A DNA stretch of 64,000 nucleotides from Sulfurimonas aquatica. GTDB taxonomy: Bacteria; Campylobacterota; Campylobacteria; Campylobacterales; Sulfurimonadaceae. The notes beneath the pieces are model-generated. The model was not told where the DNA came from. It saw only the letters and a list, made by a program, of their open reading frames with translations, and ran no database searches. The DNA is taken from contig NZ_CP046072.1 in NCBI RefSeq assembly GCF_017357825.1, forward strand, positions 186,001-250,000, given 5' to 3'. The translations under genes and the position numbers were made by a program. Of the stretch, positions 8,070 to 16,571 are shown piece by piece (position 1 is the first letter of the stretch; each line of letters begins with the position of its first letter).

Positions 8070-8096
8070 TACAAATAAAAAGACTTTAACCGATAG
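8070..8096 (+). promoter_or_regulatory. Possible sigma-28 promoter of the ptmE operon
   Basis: TACA at 8070-8073 and ACCGATAG, with CGATAG at 8091, are 17 bases apart. Each box deviates by one base from the copies before the flagellin genes. It may co-regulate sugar synthesis with the filament; a housekeeping promoter is equally possible. Confidence 0.35.
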
Positions 8097-8125
8097 TATA
8101 TTATATAAAAGAAAAAGACTCAAAA

Positions 8126-9178
8126 ATGAAAAGTATTGACAAGATAAAATTAACTACTGGCTCAACTATTAAAGAAGCTATGAAGGCTATAGATGTTGGT
8201 GCGATGAAAATTGCGTTAGTTGTAGATAAAGATGAGAGACTACTTGGTGTTTTAACTGACGGTGACATTAGACGGGCTCTTTTAGGTGATATGAGTTTTG
8301 ATTCTACGGTTGAGTCTATTGTTCAAAAAAATCCTCTTGTATGTTATATAAATGACTCAAGAGAGGATATATTAGCAAAGGCGGTAGGTAAAAAGATTTA
8401 TCATATGCCTATTTTGGATATGAAAGATAGAGTAGTCGGGATTGAAGACATAGACTCTCTTCTTGAGAGTAGAAATAGAGTAAATAGAGTGGTTTTAATG
8501 GTTGGAGGTCTTGGTTCGCGTTTAAGACCGCTTACCGAAGATACTCCAAAACCAATGCTTAAGGTTGGAAACAAACCAATTTTAGAGACGATAATAAATA
8601 ATTTTAAGCAGTATGGTTTTAAAGATATTATTCTTAGTGTTAATTACAAAGCGGATATAGTTAAATCTCATTTTGGAGATGGCTCTAGATTTGGTGTTAA
8701 TATTGAATATGTATATGAAGACAAGAGAATGGGTACAGCAGGTGCTTTGAGTCTTATGAGTGGAAAGTTTGATGAGCCATTTTTTGTAATGAATGGCGAT
8801 TTACTGACAAATGTAAACTTTGAACATTTTTTAAATTTTCATATGGAAAATGACTCAAGAGCGACAATGGCGGTTCGGGAGTATGAGTATCAAGTTCCTT
8901 ATGGCGTTATTAACCAAGAAGAAGGGGCGATTACCTCTATCGTTGAAAAGCCAATACAGAGATTTTACGTAAATGCGGGAATATATATTCTTGATCCATG
9001 TATATTGAAAAAAATTCCTTACAATATTTTTTATGATATGCCAACACTCTTTGAGGATTTGATAAAGAGTGAAAAACCTCCTATATCTTTTCCTGTACAT
9101 GAGTACTGGCTAGACATTGGACAAATGAATGAACTTAAACAGGCTAGAGATGAGTATGCAACAATTTTTGAGGAGTAA
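8126..9178 (+). CDS. ptmE: CBS-domain nucleotidyltransferase PtmE (glucosamine-1-phosphate guanylyltransferase)
   Basis: 350 residues. Two CBS motifs occupy roughly residues 1-110 (LLGVTDGDIR-like segment, GVLTDGDIRRAL). A sugar nucleotidyltransferase domain follows, with MVGGLGSRLRPLT near residue 127 and PKPMLKVGNKP after it, plus the metal-binding NGDLLT and WLDIG near the end. This is the architecture of Campylobacter jejuni PtmE, which makes GDP-glucosamine, the entry point of GDP-linked legionaminic acid synthesis. It is first in a four-gene plus-strand operon. The match of order and partners (legF, legB, legC, legG, legI nearby) supports the assignment. Confidence 0.85.
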   Translation: MKSIDKIKLTTGSTIKEAMKAIDVGAMKIALVVDKDERLLGVLTDGDIRRALLGDMSFDSTVESIVQKNPLVCYINDSREDILAKAVGKKIYHMPILDMKDRVVGIEDIDSLLESRNRVNRVVLMVGGLGSRLRPLTEDTPKPMLKVGNKPILETIINNFKQYGFKDIILSVNYKADIVKSHFGDGSRFGVNIEYVYEDKRMGTAGALSLMSGKFDEPFFVMNGDLLTNVNFEHFLNFHMENDSRATMAVREYEYQVPYGVINQEEGAITSIVEKPIQRFYVNAGIYILDPCILKKIPYNIFYDMPTLFEDLIKSEKPPISFPVHEYWLDIGQMNELKQARDEYATIFEE

Positions 9179-9181
9179 GTC

Positions 9182-10027
9182 ATGAAGATGAAAAAAAAAG
9201 TTAACTTTGACATCTGTACTTATTGTAATCATAAATGCACATTTTGCTCAAACTCTGATCCAAGAACCATAAAAGATCAGACCTCGCTAGTTGACTTTAA
9301 AAAGGTTATGAGCAATATCTCTAAATATGTAGAGATATCAGAACTAGGTCTTTCTGCAAAAGGCGAAGTTTTGGTAAATAAAGAGTTCGCTTCAATAGTA
9401 GAGTCATGTAAAAAAGATTTTAATGTTCCTTATGTTTACTTTAGCAGTAATGGAGCTCTTCTAAGCAAAGAAAAAGCGATAGAGATTATAGAAGCTGGTG
9501 CGGATAGTATTAAATTTTCTATTAATGCACTCGATAGAGAAAGCTATAAAGATGTACACCTTGTAGATGATTTTGATCTTGTAATAGATAATTTTAAAGA
9601 GTTGCTAAAGCTGAAAAAAGATAGATATCAAGCCTTGAAAGTGACAATATCCTCCGTTATAAATATGGATGAAAATATCTTAAGAGAAGAGTTTAAAAAG
9701 CTATTAGGCGAAAATTTTGATTTAATAGATGGGATATCTGTATATGCTATTAGCTATACACCAAAATTTGATGAGATATCGTCTTCTAAAGTTGTTACAA
9801 AAAAGTGTTCGATACCATTTAAAGAGTTATATATAAACTCTGATGGCTCTCTTGGGCTTTGTTGTAAAGATTATTTTGACGCTATAAACTTTGGTTCACT
9901 TAAAGAGAATGATTTTTTAGATGTTTATAACTCTGAGGAGTTTAGGTCGGTACGGGAGATGCATGAAAAGAGTGCGTTCCCAGATAATCATCTTTGTAAA
10001 AACTGTCTCCTTTATGGTGATCAATAA
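9182..10027 (+). CDS. Radical SAM/SPASM protein 1 of the sugar locus
   Basis: 281-residue radical SAM enzyme. The 4Fe-4S motif CX3CX2C is at C15, C19 and C22 (CNHKCTFC). A SPASM-type Cys cluster lies in the C-terminal third (KKCSIPF, LGLCCKD, LCKNCLLYG). Such enzymes cleave S-adenosylmethionine to a 5'-deoxyadenosyl radical; the substrate here is unknown. It lies 3 bases after ptmE and overlaps legF by one base, so it is translated with the pathway. A role in modifying the nonulosonic acid or its precursor is inferred from position only. A run of nine A follows the start (9191-9199). Confidence 0.8.
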   Translation: MKMKKKVNFDICTYCNHKCTFCSNSDPRTIKDQTSLVDFKKVMSNISKYVEISELGLSAKGEVLVNKEFASIVESCKKDFNVPYVYFSSNGALLSKEKAIEIIEAGADSIKFSINALDRESYKDVHLVDDFDLVIDNFKELLKLKKDRYQALKVTISSVINMDENILREEFKKLLGENFDLIDGISVYAISYTPKFDEISSSKVVTKKCSIPFKELYINSDGSLGLCCKDYFDAINFGSLKENDFLDVYNSEEFRSVREMHEKSAFPDNHLCKNCLLYGDQ

Positions 10028-10734
10028 TGTATGAAGATAGTAAAATATTAGCCATTATCCCTGCTCGTGGCGGGAGTAAACGCCTACCGAATAAAAATAT
10101 ACTACCACTTCAGGGTAAGCCTTTAATAGAGTGGAGTCTTGAAGAGGCTCAAAAATCAAAATATATAGACACTACAATAGTTAGTAGTGATTCTAAAAGT
10201 ATTTTAGATGTAGTCTCTAAATTTGCTCCTAATATGGCGTTTAAAAGACCCTCTGAACTAGCACAAGACGAGACTCGTTCTATTGACGTGGTAATCAATG
10301 CTTTAGAGTTTTATAAAGAGTATGAGTATGTGATTCTTTTACAACCGACTTCTCCGTTACGTGATGTAAAGGATATAGACGGAGCGATAGAGCATTTTTT
10401 TAAAAATAAGGCAACTTCCGTTATAGGCGTTTGCGAGGTTGAACACTCTCCTCTTTGGAGTAATACTTTGGATGAAACTCTGAGTATGGATGAGTTTTTG
10501 GATGATAAGTATAACAATTCGCGTTCACAAGATCTACCACTCTATTATAGGATAAATGGTGCTTTTTATATGAGTAATACCGAGTCCATTAAAGAGAATG
10601 AAACTTTTTTTGTTAAGCAGAATATTTATGCATACATTATGAGTCAAGAGCATTCTGCCGATATAGATACAAAGTTGGACTTTATTGTTGCCGATGCTCT
10701 TTTACGAGAGAGAAAATTAGAAAAAAATAGATAA
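10027..10734 (+). CDS. legF: CMP-legionaminic acid synthetase (cytidylyltransferase)
   Basis: 235-residue CMP-nonulosonate synthetase that activates the sugar with CTP before glycosyl transfer. The nucleotide-binding motif IIPARGGSKRLPNKN is at residues 10-24. LLQPTSPLR, near residue 98, is the second family signature. It is equivalent to LegF/PtmB of C. jejuni and related to NeuA and PseF. The neighbouring LegB/LegC/LegG/PtmE set favours legionaminic over pseudaminic or sialic acid. Its start overlaps the stop of the preceding radical SAM gene (TAATG). Confidence 0.86.
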   Translation: MYEDSKILAIIPARGGSKRLPNKNILPLQGKPLIEWSLEEAQKSKYIDTTIVSSDSKSILDVVSKFAPNMAFKRPSELAQDETRSIDVVINALEFYKEYEYVILLQPTSPLRDVKDIDGAIEHFFKNKATSVIGVCEVEHSPLWSNTLDETLSMDEFLDDKYNNSRSQDLPLYYRINGAFYMSNTESIKENETFFVKQNIYAYIMSQEHSADIDTKLDFIVADALLRERKLEKNR

Positions 10735-10758
10735 TTATTATAGAGAAAAGGAAAAATT

Positions 10759-11781
10759 ATGTCAGCACATCACATAGAAGAGAAAAAAGAAGAGGTAAAC
10801 TACAATGCTAACGAGATAGTCTACTCTAAAGATTGGGAAAAATACCGTGGAGCAGATTATGCAGAGTATAGAGCAAATTGGTCCAAATATCCTAAAGAGA
10901 GGTTTGTCTCTCATTTTCCATTAAATCTTGATATTGAGACAACTGACCTTTGTAATTTAAAATGTCCAATGTGTCCAAGAACCATTATGGATGCAGACGA
11001 AGATAACCATATAGTAAAAAGTCGTTATATAGACAAAGAGACATATATGGACATCATAGACCAAGCAGTCGAACATGGAGTTAAAGCAATCAAACTTCAA
11101 TACCTTGGAGAGCCTTTACTTCATAAAGACATAGTTTTTCAAGTCGAGTATGCGAAGAAAAAAGGCATCATTGACGTAATGTTTAACACAAACGCCGTTC
11201 TTATGACTCCTGAACTATCAGAACAACTACTTGAAGCTGGAATAGATAAGGTTTTTGTATCTTTTGACGCGGTAAACCCAAAGCTCTACCAGCAACAGCG
11301 TGTTGGAACAAGTATCGGGGTGGTTATAGACAACATTCACGAGTTTATAAAACTTCGTAACAAGTCTTACCCACAAACGCACATAAGACTCTCTATGGTT
11401 ATGTATGACGATCCAGTTTGGCAGAGACAGTTTGAATCTATGAAGGTTATGTGGGATGGTCTAGTTGACTCTCTTGGGTATGGCGTTTTTAATGAAAGAC
11501 ATAAAGACTTAAAGCACGAGTATGAAAAAGTAGAAGGTTTTGCATGTGAGCAACTCTTTCAACGTATGTTTTTAAAGTGTAACGGTAATGTTACCGTATG
11601 TTGTGTGGATGGTGATGATGAGTATGTTGTAGGAAACTGGAAAGAAGAAAAACTCATAGATATTTGGAACTCTCCAAAGTATCAAGAGATAAGAGAACTA
11701 CATACAAGTGGAAACTATGATAAAATAGCAATGTGTAGAAAATGTTTTTTACCTGATTTATATAACAAAACATTTAAATAA
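10759..11781 (+). CDS. Radical SAM/SPASM protein 2 of the sugar locus
   Basis: 340-residue radical SAM enzyme. CNLKCPMC near residue 69 gives the CX3CX2C motif, with the glycine-rich YLGEPLLH downstream. The C-terminal SPASM region has FACEQLF, LKCNGNVTVCCVDGD and MCRKCFLP. It has a good ribosome site (AAAAGGAAAAATT before ATG 10759). It ends 8 bases inside the converging legG gene. It is not a close duplicate of the first radical SAM protein: it carries an N-terminal extension of about 60 residues. The substrate is unknown; association with the legionaminic acid operon suggests glycan tailoring. Confidence 0.8.
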   Translation: MSAHHIEEKKEEVNYNANEIVYSKDWEKYRGADYAEYRANWSKYPKERFVSHFPLNLDIETTDLCNLKCPMCPRTIMDADEDNHIVKSRYIDKETYMDIIDQAVEHGVKAIKLQYLGEPLLHKDIVFQVEYAKKKGIIDVMFNTNAVLMTPELSEQLLEAGIDKVFVSFDAVNPKLYQQQRVGTSIGVVIDNIHEFIKLRNKSYPQTHIRLSMVMYDDPVWQRQFESMKVMWDGLVDSLGYGVFNERHKDLKHEYEKVEGFACEQLFQRMFLKCNGNVTVCCVDGDDEYVVGNWKEEKLIDIWNSPKYQEIRELHTSGNYDKIAMCRKCFLPDLYNKTFK

Positions 11782-12943
11782 GTTTCTTCTTTATATACCA
11801 TTTTGGATTATTAAGGTCTATCTTTTCTAAAAATTTTACAATTTTTTTATGAGCACTTCCATCTCCGTAAGGATTCTGTAGTTTTTGTATATTATTTCTG
11901 TATTTTCTATCAAAGCAGGCCTGATTTAAGGCTTTAATAATATCTATTTTATTATGCTCAACAAAGACAACATTACCAGCATTTAATCTCCCTTTTTGTC
12001 TATTGCCAACATTGATAACAGGGAGTTTATATAATGGAGCTTCTAAAATTCCCATACTTGAATTTCCAACTAGTGCAAGGGTATTTCTCATTACATTAAC
12101 AAATATTTCTCTCGGTAAATTTTTATAAAATTTAATATCATCACTTTTATACTCATTAATCTTATCGATTATTTCATATGAACCTGGATCGCTATTTGGG
12201 TATATGCCAATAACCTTTATCTTATTAATGTCAGAAAATTCTTTAACGGCTTCCATAGTGGATTGAATTTGAGTATTAGTATCCTCAACTTCTGATGATA
12301 TTGGATGTTGCAGTACTACAATATATTGACTGTTATAAATGTCAATATTAAGAAAATTACTTAATTTTTTAGCACTAATTTTTTTTGTCTTTATAATATT
12401 ATTTAAAGCAGGATTCCCACTGTTTAGAATCCTAAACTTTTCTTCACCAATTTTTTTAAGATTATTAGCATACTCTTTAGCTGTTGCAAAATGAATATGA
12501 GCAAGCTTGCTACATGATAACCGGATTGGATCATCTGCATTACCATAAACTGGATCCCCTCCACCTATATGAGCAACTAATACATTCATATAATTCCCAA
12601 CTATACATGTTGCTATACTCTCCTCTCTATCTCCAACAAAGATTAACATATTGGGATCTTCTCGTTCAACAGTCTGTGTCAATCCTTCTATTAGTATTCC
12701 AACACCTTTTGATCTTTGGGTTTTTCTATTAGTCATTAACAAGTAATCTATTCTGTCTGCTATGTTAAATCCATCTTCTATAATTTTATTAATAGTTAAG
12801 CCATGAGTATATGACAAATGAGCACCTGTAACTACAACTTTGAGTTCGAAATTTTTATTATTTTCTAGTTCGTTTAAAACAGGAAAAAGTATGTCGTATT
12901 CAGACCTTATACCAGTAACGGCTAAAATTTTCATTGTTTTCAA
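11774..12943 (-). CDS. legG: NDP-sugar hydrolysing 2-epimerase (LegG/NeuC family)
   Basis: 389 residues of the UDP-GlcNAc 2-epimerase fold. In the legionaminic route LegG removes the nucleotide and inverts C2 to give 2,4-diacetamido-2,4,6-trideoxymannose. The N-terminal ILAVTGIRSEYDIL is the NeuC/LegG signature. HIGGGDPVYGN (about 125-135) and GNSSMGILEAP (about 292-302) are further active-site segments. It is last in the minus-strand operon, 20 bases after the metallo-beta-lactamase gene. By eye it is richer in AT, Asn and Ile codons than legB-legI, as are its two upstream neighbours, suggesting a different history. Confidence 0.87.
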   Translation of the reverse strand: MKTMKILAVTGIRSEYDILFPVLNELENNKNFELKVVVTGAHLSYTHGLTINKIIEDGFNIADRIDYLLMTNRKTQRSKGVGILIEGLTQTVEREDPNMLIFVGDREESIATCIVGNYMNVLVAHIGGGDPVYGNADDPIRLSCSKLAHIHFATAKEYANNLKKIGEEKFRILNSGNPALNNIIKTKKISAKKLSNFLNIDIYNSQYIVVLQHPISSEVEDTNTQIQSTMEAVKEFSDINKIKVIGIYPNSDPGSYEIIDKINEYKSDDIKFYKNLPREIFVNVMRNTLALVGNSSMGILEAPLYKLPVINVGNRQKGRLNAGNVVFVEHNKIDIIKALNQACFDRKYRNNIQKLQNPYGDGSAHKKIVKFLEKIDLNNPKWYIKKKLI

Positions 12944-12963
12944 TTTATATCCTTATATAGAAA

Positions 12964-14286
12964 TTATTTAGTTAAGTAATAATATGAAAACATAGTTATA
13001 TACATTAAAATATCTCTGTGATGCACAGTTGAAGGGTGCCTTTCGAATTCTGCAAGTAATCCTACATGTAAATTTTCAAAAATAATTTTTTTACTTAGAA
13101 CACCGGACATGATATTCTTGTCTGTTTTAATAACTAAGTTGGCCTCTCTATGAAATTCTATACAGCCTTCTCCAAACTTTATAGTAATATTTAGATTGAT
13201 GTCTTCAATGATAATCGAGAGTGTTTTCCCTATTATAGAAGGATAAAATTTTCCTTGAGAGACTTTGTCTACTACAAATTTATTAAAAAGAATAGCAAAA
13301 TTATTTAGGGTGTTTTGAATGTTATTAGTATATTCATATATTTTATAAGTTTGGCATTGATCTACAATTCCATATGCATTATAATAATTAATTGCAGCAT
13401 CTTTAATATTCTCTTGAGAGATTTTTTCAAAAAAGTTTTTGATTACTTTATCGAAATTAAACCTATCACCAGGCATCATATTGATTATTTCTAAGTGTTT
13501 TGGTATCTTATCGTGTAAATTACTTTCAATATATTTTTTTGATGGGGATATTATGTTTTCTAGCAGCTCTGGCTTATTTTTTAAAAAGATACCAACATAT
13601 CCAGCATAAGGAAGAAAATATCTTGCACCAACGATATTAGCATTTTTCATTCCTTCAATAAGTCGCATATTTATAACATCATTTTGGATTTCACTTCTAA
13701 TTTTATCGGTTATATTAGTATAAACCGTAGGGAATCCTGATGCCGCATTATTTTGAGACATATAAAATGTATTATTACTGCCAACTATACTTACCTCTTC
13801 TCTCATCATGTTTACTATGTTCTCTGCTAAAATTCTCCAATTATCATTGCAATGAATTATTAGTGCATCTGGTGTTCGTATTGTATACATTGCATCATCT
13901 AAAGATATTTCTTCATTCCTAAAACTTCTAAGATAAAAACTACCTATTTGTAATCCCTTCTCATCAATATTATTGTAATTAGTAAAACCATTTCTTTTAA
14001 CTCGTTTCATCACACTTTTTGATTTAAAATTATTTGAGTAAATGGCTGTGTCTCTATCGAATATTTGTAGAAACTTTTCATCACAATGGTCATCATGGGC
14101 ATGTGAAATTAGTATACTTAATTTATTCTTTATAGAAGCTACATATGCAGGATGAACATACATAGGTGGAATTGGTATCCAACTACCGAATGCTGGAGAT
14201 TGATACCATGGGTCTGTTAAAAAATACTCGTCTTTATATCTAATTAAAATACTAGCATGACTTAAAAAAATAAGTTCTGTTTCCAT
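12964..14286 (-). CDS. CMAH-like metallo-beta-lactamase-fold protein lacking the Rieske domain
   Basis: 440 residues. The metal-binding motif HAHDDH is at residues 62-67. The segments LTDPWYQSPAF (about 23-33), ASGFP (about 178) and RYFLPYAGY (about 225) resemble, in order, the corresponding parts of vertebrate CMP-Neu5Ac hydroxylase (CMAH), which turns N-acetyl into N-glycolyl. The CMAH N-terminal Rieske 2Fe-2S domain is absent: this protein starts directly at the hydrolase fold. Residues about 330-440 form a separate C-terminal domain, perhaps SCP2-like. It lies between the methyltransferase and legG genes, so modification of an acyl group of legionaminic acid is a reasonable but unproven guess. 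The CMAH resemblance is from remembered motifs. Confidence 0.65.
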   Translation of the reverse strand: METELIFLSHASILIRYKDEYFLTDPWYQSPAFGSWIPIPPMYVHPAYVASIKNKLSILISHAHDDHCDEKFLQIFDRDTAIYSNNFKSKSVMKRVKRNGFTNYNNIDEKGLQIGSFYLRSFRNEEISLDDAMYTIRTPDALIIHCNDNWRILAENIVNMMREEVSIVGSNNTFYMSQNNAASGFPTVYTNITDKIRSEIQNDVINMRLIEGMKNANIVGARYFLPYAGYVGIFLKNKPELLENIISPSKKYIESNLHDKIPKHLEIINMMPGDRFNFDKVIKNFFEKISQENIKDAAINYYNAYGIVDQCQTYKIYEYTNNIQNTLNNFAILFNKFVVDKVSQGKFYPSIIGKTLSIIIEDINLNITIKFGEGCIEFHREANLVIKTDKNIMSGVLSKKIIFENLHVGLLAEFERHPSTVHHRDILMYITMFSYYYLTK

Positions 14287-14300
14287 CTTGACCTCTCTTT

Positions 14301-14993
14301 TTATCTTAATTTTTTAACTACAACATGATATCTGGCATGATTTATATTATTGAGTATATCTTGTTTTTCTATTAAAGTTATCTCTTGTATTTGAAAGAGT
14401 TTACCTAATAGTAGATTTATTTTATGTAAATCAAAATATGATTGTATAGTCCCTAGTTCATGTGCTTCATCAATTTCTTTTTCTAAATTCCCATTAAATG
14501 AACTATCTTTTGTTGAAATTAGGTCAAAATAAATATAACCATCATTTTGTATACATCTATGTAGTTCAGACATGCCAATTTTTGCAATTTCAAAAGGCAT
14601 ACTATCCAATACTCCATGTGAAAGCATGAAATCAAATTTATTATCATCATATGGTAAATTGGTAATGTTGGCTTGAATAACTTTATTGCCTAAATATGAT
14701 AAATTTTGTTGTTGGAAAATTTCTTTAGCATATGAAATTGCATCAGTTGATAAATCAAACCCATATGCATCGAGTTTAAATTCATTGATAAGTTTAACAT
14801 GTCTACCTATACCGCAACCAAAATCTAGTACTTTAGGTAAATGATGAAAATTGTATTGTTTTTTGAAATCATTAAAACCAATACGCTTCTTTATGTATTT
14901 GGATATAAACCTGATGATTTCTTCATGGGGGTAGAATACAAAGTTATCTTTATTCTTATAAGAATTGTTCCATTGACTTATGTGATTATTCAT
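14301..14993 (-). CDS. Class I SAM-dependent methyltransferase of the sugar locus
   Basis: 230-residue methyltransferase. Motif I is VLDFGCGIGRH near residue 56, followed by an acidic YGFDLS and the post-motif LPYDDNKFDFML. It overlaps the end of legI by 8 bases and precedes the metallo-beta-lactamase gene by 14, so it is translated within the legionaminic acid operon. C. jejuni makes N-methylated legionaminic acid derivatives, so a sugar O- or N-methyltransferase is likely. The acceptor cannot be read from the sequence. Confidence 0.75.
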   Translation of the reverse strand: MNNHISQWNNSYKNKDNFVFYPHEEIIRFISKYIKKRIGFNDFKKQYNFHHLPKVLDFGCGIGRHVKLINEFKLDAYGFDLSTDAISYAKEIFQQQNLSYLGNKVIQANITNLPYDDNKFDFMLSHGVLDSMPFEIAKIGMSELHRCIQNDGYIYFDLISTKDSSFNGNLEKEIDEAHELGTIQSYFDLHKINLLLGKLFQIQEITLIEKQDILNNINHARYHVVVKKLR

Positions 14994-15999
14994 TTGATTG
15001 CTCCAATATTAATTCATCTTGTATGTAGTATTTACTTGCGATAGTGCCTACAATACAATCCCATTTCATAGGATTTATACCATTACCTGGGCGTTTAGTT
15101 GTGATGTTTTTCTCACTTAAAACATCGCCTTTTTTTATGTCGCACTTGGCTACTATAGATTTTCTAGCTATTTCTATGTTTGGAGTCTCGCTTGGAGTCG
15201 GTTTTTTCTCAAAACTTCCAAGAGCTACCTCTATATTTCGTATGGCGTTTACCATTGCATGAAGCTCCTGAGGTTCTAGCGAAGCTTTATGGTCGGGTCC
15301 TTGCATAGTTTTGTCAAGTGTGAAGTGTTTCTCTATGATAGTAGCACCTAAAGCAACAGCGGCAATGTCTACCTCTATGCCAAGAGTGTGGTCACTATAG
15401 CCATAGGCTATGTCAAACTCTCCCGTAATGCTAAGCATGGCATTTAGGTTGACATCGGACATAGGTGTCGGGTACTGAGTATTTGCATGAAGCACTGTGA
15501 TATTTTCTTTGTTCGTCCCAGCTTTTATTAACACTTGTAGAGCATCTCCTATCTCTCTCATCTCGGACATACCTGTTGAGAGGATGACATTTTTATTCAG
15601 AGAGCCTATTTTTCGTAGAATTGGAAGATTTGTTATCTCCCCACTTGGTATTTTAAAGGTATCTAGTCCTAAGTTGTGGAGCATATCTACACTATCTAAA
15701 TCAAAAGGAGTAGAGAGAAAGATGATGCTTTTCTCTTTGGCGTAACTGATAAGTTCTTTGTGAGTCTCTAGGTCAAGTTCGAGTTTTTTTATCATCTCAA
15801 ACTGAGACTCGTTTCTGTCTGTAGTCTCTTTTTGGTACTGGGCCTTCTGAGCACTCTTGCTTACCAAGTTTTCTGTTTTAAATGTTTGAAATTTAACAGC
15901 ATCTGCTCCTGCACTACTAGCCACATCTATGAGTTTCCTAGCTAGTTCAACTGAGCCGTTATGGTTTACTCCGGCTTCAGCTATTATAAAAACACTCAT
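14986..15999 (-). CDS. legI: Legionaminic acid synthase (NeuB family)
   Basis: 337 residues. The enzyme condenses phosphoenolpyruvate with 2,4-diacetamido-2,4,6-trideoxymannose to form the nine-carbon sugar. A TIM barrel spans residues 1-250, with EAGVNHNG at 7-14, VKFQTF, FSTPFD-like FLSTPFD, YSDHT and EKHFTLD. A C-terminal SAF/antifreeze-like domain (RKSIVAKCDIKKGDVLS, about 277 on) caps the neighbouring subunit in this family. It overlaps legH by 4 bases. NeuB, PseI and LegI share the fold; LegI is chosen by pathway context. Confidence 0.88.
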   Translation of the reverse strand: MSVFIIAEAGVNHNGSVELARKLIDVASSAGADAVKFQTFKTENLVSKSAQKAQYQKETTDRNESQFEMIKKLELDLETHKELISYAKEKSIIFLSTPFDLDSVDMLHNLGLDTFKIPSGEITNLPILRKIGSLNKNVILSTGMSEMREIGDALQVLIKAGTNKENITVLHANTQYPTPMSDVNLNAMLSITGEFDIAYGYSDHTLGIEVDIAAVALGATIIEKHFTLDKTMQGPDHKASLEPQELHAMVNAIRNIEVALGSFEKKPTPSETPNIEIARKSIVAKCDIKKGDVLSEKNITTKRPGNGINPMKWDCIVGTIASKYYIQDELILEQSNE

Positions 16000-16571
16000 T
16001 TGACAATACTTCCAGCTTTTATGAAACCCTCCGCACCACTGTACTCCTTTATAGTTGACCCACTACCAAAAAATGTATTTTTCTTGATAATTGATCCGCC
16101 ATTAATAATAGCTCCAGTGGAGATATGTACATTGTCTTCAATAATAACGTCATGTTCTATAAGAGCTTTAGAATTAACAATGCAGTTTCGACCAACTTTT
16201 GCATTGGCGTTTACAAGTGCATGATGCATAATAACAGTCCCTTCTGCTATACTCGCATGTTGAGAGACATAAGCATAAGGTGATACTATAGTGGGAGTGA
16301 AAAACGTTAATTTCTTTAAGAGGCTAAAAAGTTTAATCCTTAAAGTATTTGCTTGAATATGCCCAATAGTAACTACGGCATTAGGGATTTTTTTTCTTAA
16401 CTCTGGTAGATCTTCATCGCAGCCAATAATCCTATAACCTAATACTCTTTGATCAATCAGCTCTTTTTTGTCTATTATTCCGATTATCCTGTACTTTTGT
16501 TCTTGCTCAATTACATCTATTACAGCTTTACAGTGGCCACCACCACCAATTAGTAAAATATCTTTCATCAT
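15996..16571 (-). CDS. legH: NeuD/PglD-family sugar N-acetyltransferase (LegH)
   Basis: 191 residues. An N-terminal Rossmann-like segment (ILLIGGGGHCKAVID, residues 4-18) binds the nucleotide sugar. A left-handed beta-helix of hexapeptide repeats follows from about residue 95 (SPYAYVSQHASIAEGTVI on). Family members acetylate the C4 amino group installed by the preceding aminotransferase. Adjacent order legB-legC-legH-legI with 4-base overlaps matches the biosynthetic order. It could instead O-acetylate, as some NeuD proteins do. Confidence 0.8.
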   Translation of the reverse strand: MMKDILLIGGGGHCKAVIDVIEQEQKYRIIGIIDKKELIDQRVLGYRIIGCDEDLPELRKKIPNAVVTIGHIQANTLRIKLFSLLKKLTFFTPTIVSPYAYVSQHASIAEGTVIMHHALVNANAKVGRNCIVNSKALIEHDVIIEDNVHISTGAIINGGSIIKKNTFFGSGSTIKEYSGAEGFIKAGSIVK

